64,000 nt of DNA from Linum tenue (taxonomy: Eukaryota; Streptophyta; Magnoliopsida; Malpighiales; Linaceae), in the NCBI GenBank assembly GCA_946122785.1, contig CAMGYJ010000008.1, forward strand, positions 11,557,475-11,621,474, in the 5' to 3' direction. Below are positions 1 through 9,946 of the stretch, piece after piece (position 1 is the first letter of the stretch; each line of letters begins with the position of its first letter). The translations under genes and the position numbers were made by a program. Below the pieces are notes generated by a model. The model made no database searches. It worked only from the letters and a program-made list of their open reading frames with translations, and was not told where the DNA came from.

Positions 1-106
1 AAACTATTTACGACAAATACTTGTTCTTAATGATGATTTCATGACAGATCTCACGACATATATTTTGCTATGATATTCAATGAATGCAGAGCAGACAGTT
101 AGGGGT

Positions 107-539
107 AGGGCTGTTAAATCGTTGCTTGGTTAGTTGGATAACCGCAAAACCAAACCGTGAACCGTGGTTAATCGGCTAGCCAGCAATTGAAAAAACCTAT
201 AGTTATTGGGTGGCGGTTAGGGCAAGTCAGCTGACCGTCAGCATTGATTCGCTCTCATCTTCTCGATCTCGTCATCGCCCAGCTATCATCGTCTCGTCTC
301 CCGCCATCATAGTCGGCTCGTCGCACTACCATCGTCGTCCTCAAGTGTCCTCGTCATTCTTCGAGAGTCCTTGCCGAAATTTGTTGTTGCAACACTAACA
401 ACATTTTCAAGGGTTAGTCTCTCGGTCACCAGCTAACCGACTAACTGCACGACATCGAAATGGTGACGGTGGCGGCTAACCTACAATGCTGCAGTCTCGA
501 CGATTCGATTTAACCATAACCGAACCGCTTCTCGCCCCT
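107..539. mobile_element. Short hAT-like non-autonomous element (MITE)
   Basis: The segment is bracketed by a 10-bp direct repeat, AGTTAGGGGT, at 97-106 and 540-549, of which 8 bp would be a normal hAT target-site duplication. The ends are imperfect inverted repeats: AGGGCTGTTAAATCG on the left, and AGGGGCGAGAAGCGG when the right end is read inward. The subterminal parts are rich in AACCG/CGGTT words, as is common in plant hAT MITEs. A 62-residue open frame inside resembles nothing I know and is probably chance. The superfamily call is inferred from duplication length and end sequence. Confidence 0.45.
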
Positions 540-549
540 AGTTAGGGGT

Positions 550-958
550 GGGCGACTGAGCGTATCTTTAAGTAAAGAATGTCTGCCCATTTACGAATTT
601 AGTTCGTGGTGAATCAACTTGAAGGGAAGCTGAATTTGTTAACTTCCCATGACCCTGGACACACAACCCAGTTTGTCAAACCCACTGTAGCTTCTCCAGA
701 TTATTAAAAAACTGGAAATCTCGTTGCCGTGAAAGAACGGAAAGAAGAAGAATTCTAGAAGGGTCCCCTTTTTCTTCTTTCTGTAACACTATAAACTGCT
801 GCAGTTTGATTGTATCAACGCATTTATTAACAGTTGGGCCATCTCAACATCGAAGAAACCTTCCACTGGGTGGCTGTTAGAACCATCGGGCTAAGTGGGT
901 AGTAGTGAAAAAAGTGGTGGTGCATGAAAAATAGATTAGAAAAGAGAACCCAGCAGTA
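550..958. other. Intergenic sequence and 3' flank of the Coa1/TIM21-like gene
   Basis: I see no coding region, RNA or repeat here. The stretch next to 959 should hold the 3' UTR and polyadenylation region of the minus-strand gene. Confidence 0.4.
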
Positions 959-3900
959 CTATGATGAGCCATCTTTCTCGAGCTTCTCAATTTCTTCCTG
1001 TCGCTTCCTCTCGGCCTCCTGAAGCTCTCTCTCGGCATCCTCCTGTTCTTCGATTTGGTCAAGATCATCGAATTCCTTAGTAGCAGACATAGCTCTGATC
1101 ACAGGATCTCGTAGCTCGCCGATGATCCCACCACCAATTTTGTATTCTTCATCGTCTCCAATCAAAAACAGTCGCTGGTCAGGACCCGATGCCATTGGAA
1201 TGTCCACTGCCAACAACCTCATATCATACTGCCACAGCAAAGACACAGAGAAGCTCAATAAGCAGAAGGGTTATTCCATGACTTTCAGGGGCATGCATGA
1301 ACTATGGAACAGAGGATGTTCTGAGACCACTAAACTCAGGTCTTACTAGCAGAAGAGCAATATTCCATGTTTTTCCAATCATAATTCGGCGGTGGTCAAG
1401 TATAGAAGGATTCCATATTCTATCTTCTTTAACTACCATTGTCAAACAGATGCAGAGCAATGTTAACATGAGCAACGCAATTTCTCTAGCAAGGGATTGT
1501 ACAAAATCTATTGTCGGGCTAAGCGAAGCAGCATACGAATTGGATGGATATGAAACCTTTGGAGCATTTGAACATCTCACCAGGATGGATTTGATAAGTC
1601 CGACTTTTGAAATCTCGCATCTAGATAGAAATATTTTCAAATATATCTTTTCTTACGTTCCAGTCAATTCAAATCCATCCATATCAAGCTCATGTCTTCA
1701 TCAAATGGGAAAATACTGTCTTATGGAGTAGGTGGTGCAGGGTTAGGAGATCTTTTATTCAGGTGTTCACACAACTATACATGACAGATTACTCTTAAAC
1801 AAAATTGATTTCCTTGGTTAAGTTCACTATTCTAAAGACAGAGATCAAGTCATAAAGAACTTCAATGACATTCAACACAACTTTAGAAGTGAGTTCAGTA
1901 AAACATGCAAAACCTAGAAGATCCTAAAAGTTAAATGATTCTACTCCATATGAGGGGCAACACAAGAAAACAGTAAAGAAGCACACCTGGCCCCTTTTCT
2001 TCTTAACTTCAACACTGACTAAACCTTTTCTCTCCGAACCTTGTACTGGGAAGATGAGAAAACAACGTTTGTTACTACGAGTTGGCTTGAAATTCTTCAT
2101 TCTAATCCCTCCCCCTGACATCACATAAGCTCTTAAGTCAGTTCCAGCAAGAGGAGCACCCATGATTTCCAGAATCCCAGCATCCGTATTTAGCCGTGTC
2201 ATGGCCATTCTATAAACCTTATCAGGGTTAATTGTAAGCCTTGAGCGAACATATAGACCCTGCAACAAGAAATGGCATGTCAACTCATTTTGAGGCGGAA
2301 AGAGATGAACATTTCAGATATATAAGACGATCATTTCAAGGAAAGAACAAAGATGTGCAATGCACAAGACATCAATATAACTGAGACATCAATTACTGCA
2401 ATCCAAAAAAACCTGAAACACAACCAGTAGCACAAACTTTATACCTGTAGACCACATTTATAGTTTCTTAGGAGGCTTTGCAGGACAACAATATGTTTCT
2501 GGGTAAGTAGCTCTAGCAGAAGATCACCACATTATGTTGGCTCATGGCAGAGATTGATAAACTTCCAACTTTGGAGCATTTTGTAGTATTTCATTTTCCT
2601 TTTGCTCATCAAAGATATCAATAAGGCACATATAAGGGATCCATAACTGCTAATATCATATTACTCAACAGGAAGCTCTCAGACATCCATGAAGTTTCTG
2701 AGCTCATATTCATTGTACCTGTCAATTTCATCAATATCCATCTCTTCTGCAATTTTCCTAGACATGACCTTCAGTTTCTTCCTCCATCCATAATGAACCT
2801 AATTAACTACCTTTCCCTTGACCAAACATTGGCTCTTTCATAGTCCAAACATTTTAACCCCTTTCCACTTAATTGCCAGTCTCCGTATTCCTTCAAACTC
2901 TCCCCTTAATACTGATAATTATATCTGAAAGTCGTGCATACTAACGGAAAGATTTAAATGAGAACACCACATGAGGCAGAAACCTACGATATTGATTGCT
3001 TGAAAAACAAGCTTCTTCAACAGTCAACATAATTACTTAAAAGCCGTTTAATTGTCTAATTTTAATAGAATTTCCAAAATTTAGGGTGTACAAACTTCAT
3101 CTGTCATTGAAAATTTTCAAAATGAAATAAGCTTCAGCCGAAATAAGCCTAAGCGTTCAAAAACTCAATATGTCTGCTTAATTTCCCCCACCCTGCGATT
3201 ATACATAACAAAGGCTTCCGCGACCCTGTTACTCCCACATCCCTGGAAGAAATTATTTTTCATACAAAAATAAACTACTTTTGCGGAATGATGATTAGTT
3301 CCAGTTCTTGTCACTACAAATTCAAGTTCCATTTCTTGCACTACTAAAATAAGATTCATAAGAACTTTAGATGTAAGAAAATTGCCAACTTGCTAGAGAA
3401 GACATTGAAACAGAAGCAGTAGGAGAGTGATAGTTTGAATAAAGAACTATATGGCGAGACATAAATTTGGCTATCTGAAATGTGCTAGGCTGTGGAAACG
3501 GGTTTCAGCTGAAGCAAAGTGCATCATCTGTGTTGCATAGATTGGTGGTACCATGAAATGTCAGCCACTCAAACATGCACACAACATTTCTAATGGGCAG
3601 ATAACAACTTCCACAACTCGTTCAAAAAATTGATAGGAGAAGTTGTATCTCAAACCTACAGCCTGTTCTCTAAACTAACAAAATTCCGGATTCGAACTCT
3701 ATTTAATATCCCAGTCTGAAATCATTTGTCAGTTCTTACAAGTTGAGTTCCAATCGCATGTGACCATGACAAGATGTAACCAGGACTTTACACGATGAAT
3801 TCTGAATAGTATACTCTGTAAAATGAATACATATTCACTGCTACGAACAGCAAGAAGAGCAGTTGCTTTTCCCCTACACACTTAATACAAAGAGCATAGC

Positions 3901-4629
3901 ACACATAAACTAAACAACTCGGCCACATATACACAGATCACCTATAATTAAACTTATCACAAGTAGCTTGCTGCAACAATCTCGTAGCAGAACTCAAATA
4001 GCTGGAAAACTCAAATTAGATAATGGGAGAATGGAGGCACGACTCACAGCAAAGGCAACGATGGCAGTGGAAAGGGCGAGGAAGCCATACTTGGCCATGC
4101 CTTCAGAGAGATGAACAAAAGTGCTGGCAACCCCAAACATAATCCTCCATAGCAAAGCACACAACACGACTGCTCCAACCCCAAACAGGAAGAGAGAATT
4201 CCTTTTCCAGAAAGCATCCAAGTGCAGACCTAAGGCTCGACGGTACTTGGACAGAACAGAGGTAACAGCCTCTGCCGGCTTCTCAAAAGCCCGTTTCGCG
4301 AACTCTCCGCCGCCGACCCTTTTCCCCACACTGGACGGAGCCTTGAATGAGTAGTGACGCAACCCATAGCAGTAAGTCCTGGCAAGGAAAGAAGTCGAAG
4401 GATTCGGGAGCTTTGGCAGCGTTGAGGACGCGGGTTGCGAAGCGAATGGAGAGAACTTGAGGGGAGGAGGATATGAAGTGGAAGTAGAGAATTGCGAAGG
4501 ACTGGAGTGTGGTCGGGAAAGCGAGCCTGCCGGAAGTGGAACCCGAGGTGAGCAGGCGGTGGCGGAGGAGCGAGAGTGGTGGAGCCGGAGAAGACCTTGG
4601 ACGATTCTGTTAGGCGAGGGTTTTGACAT
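959..4629 (-). CDS. Mitochondrial Coa1/TIM21-like inner-membrane protein (3 exons)
   Basis: Three minus-strand exons join in frame: 4048-4629, 1987-2259 and 959-1228, all with GT-AG borders, giving about 374 residues. Residues 1-100 are rich in Ser, Arg and Pro and lack acids, as expected of a mitochondrial targeting sequence. Hydrophobic segments lie near 145-168 and 177-196. Exon 2 encodes a compact domain with MGAPLAGTDLRAYVMSGGG and a region after it ending KKKRGQ. Exon 3 continues YDMRLLAVDIP and ends in a highly charged Glu/Arg/Lys coiled-coil tail. The layout (transit peptide, membrane anchor, small matrix or intermembrane-space domain) resembles plant proteins annotated as cytochrome oxidase assembly Coa1/TIM21-related. 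That assignment is from memory of the family; the gene structure is seen directly. It is divergent from KAE1 and its 1.8-kb first intron holds nothing I recognise. Confidence 0.6.
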
Positions 4630-5703
4630 TGGGTTTTAGATTCACAAATCACACAAACTCGAAGAGCATCAAGGATGAATCAAACGGGATAGCGCAACAA
4701 CGGAATCAAGATCGGAATCGGAGAAATTGTGGAAGTGGGGACTTTTTACGCTTCGGGAATTCCGATCAAGGACGGCGAGATCCCGTCCGGAGGCCCGGCG
4801 AGGGACGACAGAGGACGGAGAAGGCAGCTGCTCTTAAGAACTATCAAAATGCAAACAGCCGGCTCGGATCTGCAGTCCTCTCTTCTTCACCGCCGCGGCT
4901 ATTTGTTTGTTCCTGTCCTCTTCGCCCCGGTCTGAGACTCCGGACCTCCGCCCGGTCTAATTTGCCGCGGGGGAAGAAACCGAAACCCCACCGAACGACG
5001 TCGTTTGTCAGAGAAACCAGGAAAAAAAACAGAAAATAATTTGCACCGAAAAAAAGGAAAACTAAAATTTAATTCCAATCCACTGGTTCCCCAATCAAAA
5101 AGAAGAAAATTGGCTTCAGCACTTCCCTGCTCCCGCCGCCGCCCGCCAGCGAAAGAGAAGCGAGAAGGAGATCCTCCTCCCGTCGCAGCCGCCCCTCCGC
5201 CGTACGATAATCCTACCTTTTCCTTGAGCAGCAGCAGTGTGCTCGGTACCCCAGGGTTTCTCTCTCGGCCGCGGAGGAATCGAACCTGCCTCCTCTTCCC
5301 GCAGCCGGTCTCTCTTTCTTCTTCTTCGTCAGGTACTAATTTCACTTCCTCCTGTGCTCAATTCCTGTGAAGGTGGGTTTAGGGATATGATTAATAACTT
5401 CATTTCCTGGATAGAGAAAGGGGGACTGCGAAAGGTTTAATTTTTAACAATGTTTGAATTGGGTACTAACATTGTTTTGCTTGATTAAACGATTCGAACA
5501 CTGTCACTAGTTCCAGAAAATAATCAAGCAAAACAATTTGTATCTTTAAATGTTGTTTACTTGATTTGGTTTCTCTAGCAATCTATTGAACATTTAGATG
5601 CGTGATTCTAGTTTAACAGTAAGATGCATGCTTGTGGTAGTGGTGAACTTGTGGTTTGTGAAATTTGTAATCCAGGCATTTTTCCAGTAAAAGAAGCAAG
5701 CGA
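4630..5703. promoter_or_regulatory. Bidirectional promoter and KAE1 5' leader with probable leader intron
   Basis: This GC-rich interval separates two divergent genes (Coa1/TIM21-like to the left, KAE1 to the right) and must hold both promoters. A good donor (TCAG|GTACTA at 5333) and a strong acceptor (ATTTTTCCAG ending at 5687) suggest an intron in the KAE1 5' UTR, leaving 16 nt before the ATG; GAAG|GTGGGT near 5372 is an alternative donor. Open frames between 4623 and 5440 on both strands are compositional: they overlap each other and resemble no family. Confidence 0.5.
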
Positions 5704-6933
5704 ATGAAGAAGCTGTTAGCTCTAGGGTTTGAGGGTTCCGCTAACAAGATTGGAGTCGGGGTCGTCGCTCTAGATGGCACGATCCTCTCGAACCCTCGCC
5801 GCACCTACATCACTCCTCCTGGACATGGCTTCCTCCCTCGAGAAACTGCGCACCACCACCTCCAGCACGTGATTCCCCTTGTTCAATCCGCATTGGAGGC
5901 CGCCCAAGTTACCCCTGACGAGATCGACTGTCTCTGCTATACCAAGGGTCCTGGAATGGGCGCCCCTCTGCAGGTCCCGGCTGTGGTTGTTCGGGTTCTA
6001 TCCCTGCTCTGGAAGAAACCAATTGTCGCGGTTAACCACTGTGTCGCCCACATCGAGATGGGTCGAGTTGTGACCGGGGCGCACGACCCAGTTGTGCTCT
6101 ATGTTAGTGGTGGGAACACACAGGTGATTGCATACAGCGAAGGGAAGTATCGGATTTTTGGGGAGACGATTGATATTGCTGTGGGGAACTGTTTGGATCG
6201 ATTTGCTAGGGTTTTGCACCTCTCCAATGATCCTGCCCCTGGATATAACATTGAGCAGGTAACTCCTTGTCCTTGGTGCTCTCTGTTTTGTACTTTATCG
6301 TTGATTGACTGAATGCTGCGAATTGTTACTTTTGAACACATTGTTTGATCTTTCCATTCCCCAGCTCGCCAAGAAAGGAGAGAAATTTATAGACCTTCCC
6401 TATGCTGTCAAAGGAATGGATGTTTCCTTTAGTGGGATATTAAGCTACATTGAATCTACCACCGAGGAGAAGCTTAAAAACAACGAATGCACTCCAGCCG
6501 ATTTGTGCTACTCTTTGCAGGTAAAACAGTTAGGCATATCGTGAGTTTGTTGTGTGTGCTTCTGTGGCTTCACATGCTGTTGTTATTGATGCAGGAGACG
6601 GTGTTTGCCATGCTAGTGGAGATCACAGAACGTGCAATGGCTCATTGCGACAAGAAAGACGTTCTTATTGTTGGTGGTGTGGGTTGTAACGAGCGGTTGC
6701 AAGAGATGATGAGAACGATGTGCTGTGAACGGGGAGGGACGCTGTATGCAACTGATGATAGGTATTGCATCGATAACGGTGCTATGATTGCTTATACTGG
6801 TCTACTTGCCTTTGCGCATGGGGGAACGACTCCGATAGAGGAATCCACGTTCACCCAGAGGTTCCGGACTGATGATGTTGATGCGATCTGGAGAGAGAAG
6901 GAGGCTATAGATGAGAATGCCAGTGGGAGATAG
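5704..6933 (+). CDS. KAE1: tRNA N6-adenosine threonylcarbamoyltransferase, KEOPS subunit Kae1/OSGEP (3 exons)
   Basis: Exons 5704-6258, 6365-6520 and 6595-6933 join in frame to about 349 residues, the usual length of cytosolic/nuclear Kae1. The protein transfers threonylcarbamoyl from threonylcarbamoyl-AMP to A37 of ANN-decoding tRNAs, within the KEOPS complex (Kae1, Bud32, Cgi121, Pcc1). Visible family marks are [13 protein letters not shown] at the N-terminus, GPGMGAPL near residue 84, the metal-binding NHCVAH with H112 and H116, the ATP-site [11 protein letters not shown], and near the C-terminus GGVGCNERL and [10 protein letters not shown]. It lacks a transit peptide, which separates it from the mitochondrial Qri7/OSGEPL1 paralogue. 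The start is the first ATG after the predicted leader-intron acceptor. Nothing looks broken. Confidence 0.93.
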
Positions 6934-7236
6934 AACCTATGTATGCATTGTAGGCCTAGTCCGAATCAACATTAGTGGTTGATGGTGGTGATTGTTTTAA
7001 AACTGTAGTAAGATTTATGTGGTAATATGCCTGAACTTTTTTCCTTGTCCTTGGAAGAACTTGTCAGTTGTCATGGATGTTGTTGTTAGGACTTAGGAGA
7101 GTCATGTACATCCATTTCATGCGAAGTTACACGAGTCGTGCTTTCCGAGCTTGAAGTGATTCACCTGAAGTTGTAATGGGAATTGGGAAGAAAGATTACT
7201 TTGTGTGGATGCCAATAGACACTATGCAGAGCCTAT
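6934..7236. other. 3' UTR region between convergent genes
   Basis: This short interval lies between the KAE1 stop and the end of the minus-strand gene at 7237. No further coding or structured element is apparent. Confidence 0.4.
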
Positions 7237-8054
7237 TCAAGTCAATGATGAGCACATTCCATTCAAAGAAACCAGCCAACTGTAAGTACAATAAACTGGA
7301 TTCTGACAGGATCCAAAACATAAGAAAAACCAGCTCACTTGGATTTGTCTGTTAAGGTAACAAGATCTAAGGACATTGGGGCCTATCTTATCAGACAGAG
7401 CACCTTGCTCTGAAATCAAAAGCGACTTCTCTTTCACATAACTCTGCAACTTCTTGGCCTCGTAGTCGAGTCTTTCCTGATCTGCGCATCACAACGAAAT
7501 TCAGACAAAGATGAACTCATCAGCAATTCAGCACCTAATCTTCTTCTCAGCAACTCCAAAACAAGTCCCTGCAATCATCAAAAAAGATCACTGACCCGTC
7601 TCCAGAATGGTGTGAGCAGCATGAAACGGAACCCTTACAAAAACATCAGCTCCTGGGAACGTCATCCATGTCCTCTCCTCCGAGTCATGATCGCCACACG
7701 TCGTACAGACCTCCTTCACCATCAGCCCTGTCGCTATGTCCTTCATTATGGACTCGAAAGGCGATGGCAGACTTGTTTTCGTCGTTCGAGCCCTCTTCCT
7801 TATCGCCGTAAGTGCCTCCCTTGTTCCATTCCTTAGTCTGTCATTTTCAACCACCTACAGTTCACCACATTGTTTTTGCAGGTAGATAAAATCATACAAG
7901 TGAAACATTTCTGCAGCAAGAAAACATATACAAAGAAAGATGTTCCAACGAATCCTGATTGAATACTTACCTGATGCCGAGCTAGAAGTAACTGCTCTCC
8001 TTCAGTTTCAAGAGCCGTCAATCTTTCTTGAAAAGCCTTCATATTGTCATCCAT
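7237..8054 (-). CDS. Conserved plant protein of unknown function, coiled-coil N-terminus (3 exons)
   Basis: Minus-strand exons 7971-8054, 7596-7854 and 7481 downward splice in frame (phases 0 and 1). The first exon (28 residues, MDDNMKAFQERLTALETEG) and the start of the second look like a short coiled coil. Exon 2 has a Cys pair in VCTTCGDHDSEERTW followed by TFPGADVFVRVPFHAAHTI. Exon 3 continues DQERLDYEAKKLQSYVKEKS and GALSDKIGPNVLRS. I recall similar plant proteins but cannot name a function. The C-terminus is uncertain: the open frame runs to a stop at 7237 with a low-complexity tail, whereas a one-base change of frame near 7375 gives LVTLTDKSK and a stop at 7335, which looks more protein-like. 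The true gene may end there through a small extra intron, or this allele may carry a frameshift. Confidence 0.65.
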
Positions 8055-8552
8055 CTTCTTGATCTAGAGACGTAGCTCTGAAACTTCCCCGGCGTTCGTC
8101 TCTGCCGAGGGGAAAACGAAAGAAGAACCAGGAGCTGTGAAACTAATAAATGGGCAATCAGCAGAGAAACGGCGAAAAGAGGCGTCGTTTGAAAAGCCCA
8201 GTATAGTGCTAGGCCGGGCCCAACGACTTTTAACCACCCATATGGACGTAAATGGCCCGGCCCAAAACTTACGAAATGCAGAACCAAATATACCACATCG
8301 ACAACAAGAAGCGAGAAGGAAGTGTTTATAGCTTCACTATACAGTCTCTCTGGGCACGACCTTACTTGAACAGGATCTGTTCTATAGGCTCGTACCTCTG
8401 TGTCCTTTAGCACTAAGGAGACAGGATCCCAAGTCTGGTGGATGAATTGTGGCCGCATGATCAGAGCGTGATTAACGGTGATGATGGTCTTGTTGACCGT
8501 CCGATCTGTAGAGGATCGTTCTCAGCCGTTCAGATGGCTTGAGATGGTCATG
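8055..8552. other. Intergenic sequence upstream of the repeated block
   Basis: This interval contains the promoter of the minus-strand gene starting at 8054, then sequence leading into the triplicated segment. A 139-residue minus-strand frame (8039-8458) overlaps that gene's start and resembles no protein family, so I treat it as chance. Confidence 0.35.
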
Positions 8553-8591
8553 TGGCTTTCTGACAGACTTCAATATTTTTTTATTTATTTT

Positions 8592-8601
8592 CCTACGTGG
8601 C
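8592..8601 (+). promoter_or_regulatory. ACGT-core (G-box/ABRE-like) element, repeated in each copy
   Basis: CCTACGTGGC lies about 160 bp upstream of the first exon-1 copy and recurs in the second copy with the same flank. In the third copy the core CCTACGTGGC is kept, but the next base changes and 6 bp are added. Such cores bind bZIP factors in plants; activity here is inference. Confidence 0.35.
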
Positions 8602-8762
8602 GCTGACCCGGCGACAGCTGCACACGCCATCTGTCCATCTAGTCGTTTTGTCGTTTTCTTCAGCTGCGCTGCGCATCCACTGCTCGAGGATGAAGATCAA
8701 TTAGTCAGGAGCTGAAAGAAGAGACCAATTAGTCACTGAGTGTCCTTTGACGGCGGGCGAGG

Positions 8763-9070
8763 ATGAAGATCTTCCACTATCCTTGCTTGGAAGACAACCA
8801 CGCCTACATGTGAGTTGCAATGGGAACTCCATTGCCGCGATCTTTTTAATTAGATCAACAGTTGGGGTTAGGGTTTGTAGTGCTTCTTCGAATCCCCTAC
8901 TGTTGTTCGTGCTCCTGACTGTTGAAATATGAAAAAAATGAAATCAGGATCATCGACGAAGCCACGAGAGAAGCTGCAGTTGTGGATCCCGTGGAGCCTG
9001 AGAAGCTCGTGGAGGCTGCCGGTGAGCATGGGGTTCAGATCAAGCTTGTTCTCACCACGCATCATCACTG
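8763..9070 (+). pseudogene. Partial glyoxalase II copy 1 (exons 1-2 only)
   Basis: Exon 1 (8763-8809, starting [15 protein letters not shown]) and exon 2 (8948-9070, ending TTHHHW) are intact, with the same splice borders as the functional gene, but the downstream exons are absent before the next repeat begins. Taken alone it would encode only a truncated N-terminus. Its donor at 9071 is intact, so a transcript from this copy's promoter could in principle splice directly to exon 3 at 10350 and still make the full protein. Confidence 0.85.
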
Positions 9071-9351
9071 GTTCTGTATCAGTTGTCCGAAATCTGATTG
9101 GGTAAATGTTAATGTGAAAATGTGAAGGAAGAGGGTGACTCTGGCTTTCTGACAGACTTCAATATTTTTTTATTTATTTTCCTACGTGGCGCTGACCCGG
9201 CGACAGCTGCACACGCCATCTGTCCATCTAGTCGGTTTGTCGTTTTCTTCAGCTGCGCTGCGCATCCACTGCTCGAGGATGAAGATCAATTAGTCAGGAG
9301 CTGAAAGAAGAGACCAATTAGTCACTGAGTGTCCTTTGACGGCGGGCTAGG

Positions 9352-9659
9352 ATGAAGATCTTCCACTATCCTTGCTTGGAAGACAACCACGCCTACATGT
9401 GAGTTGCAATGGGAACTCCATTGCCGCGATCTTTTTAATTAGATCAACAGTTGGGGTTAGGGTTTGTAGTGCTTCTTCGAATCCCCTACTGCTGTTCGTG
9501 CTCCTGACTGTTGAAATATGAAAAAAATGAAATCAGGATCATCGACGAAGCCACGAGAGAAGCTGCAGTTGTGGATCCCGTGGAGCCTGAGAAGCTCGTG
9601 GAGGCTGCCGGTGAGCATGGGGTTCAGATCAAGCTTGTTCTCACCACGCATCATCACTG
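9352..9659 (+). pseudogene. Partial glyoxalase II copy 2 (exons 1-2 only)
   Basis: This second copy has exon 1 at 9352-9398 and exon 2 at 9537-9659, with identical predicted residues and splice sites. It lacks exons 3-7. As with copy 1, an intact donor at 9660 would allow splicing to exon 3 downstream. The ATG context differs by one base (GCTAGGATG). Confidence 0.85.
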
Positions 9660-9946
9660 GTTCTGTATCAGTTGTCCGAAATCTGATTGGGTAAATGTTA
9701 ATGTGAAAATGTGAAGGAAGAGGGTGACTCTGGCTTTCTGACAGACTTCAATATTTTTTTATTTATTTTCCTACGTGGCTACCAAGCTGACCCGGCGACA
9801 GCTGCACACGCCATCTGTCCATCTAGTCGGTTTGTCGTTTTCTTCAGCTGCGCTGCGCATCCACTGCTCGAGGATGAAGATCAATTAGTCAGGAGCTGAA
9901 AGAAGAGACCAATTAGTCACTGAGTGTCCTTTGACGGCGGGCGAGG

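Noticed and set aside
4623..5440. Several overlapping open frames of 60-148 codons on both strands
   Set aside because: They overlap each other in GC-rich promoter/leader DNA between divergent genes and show no family motifs.
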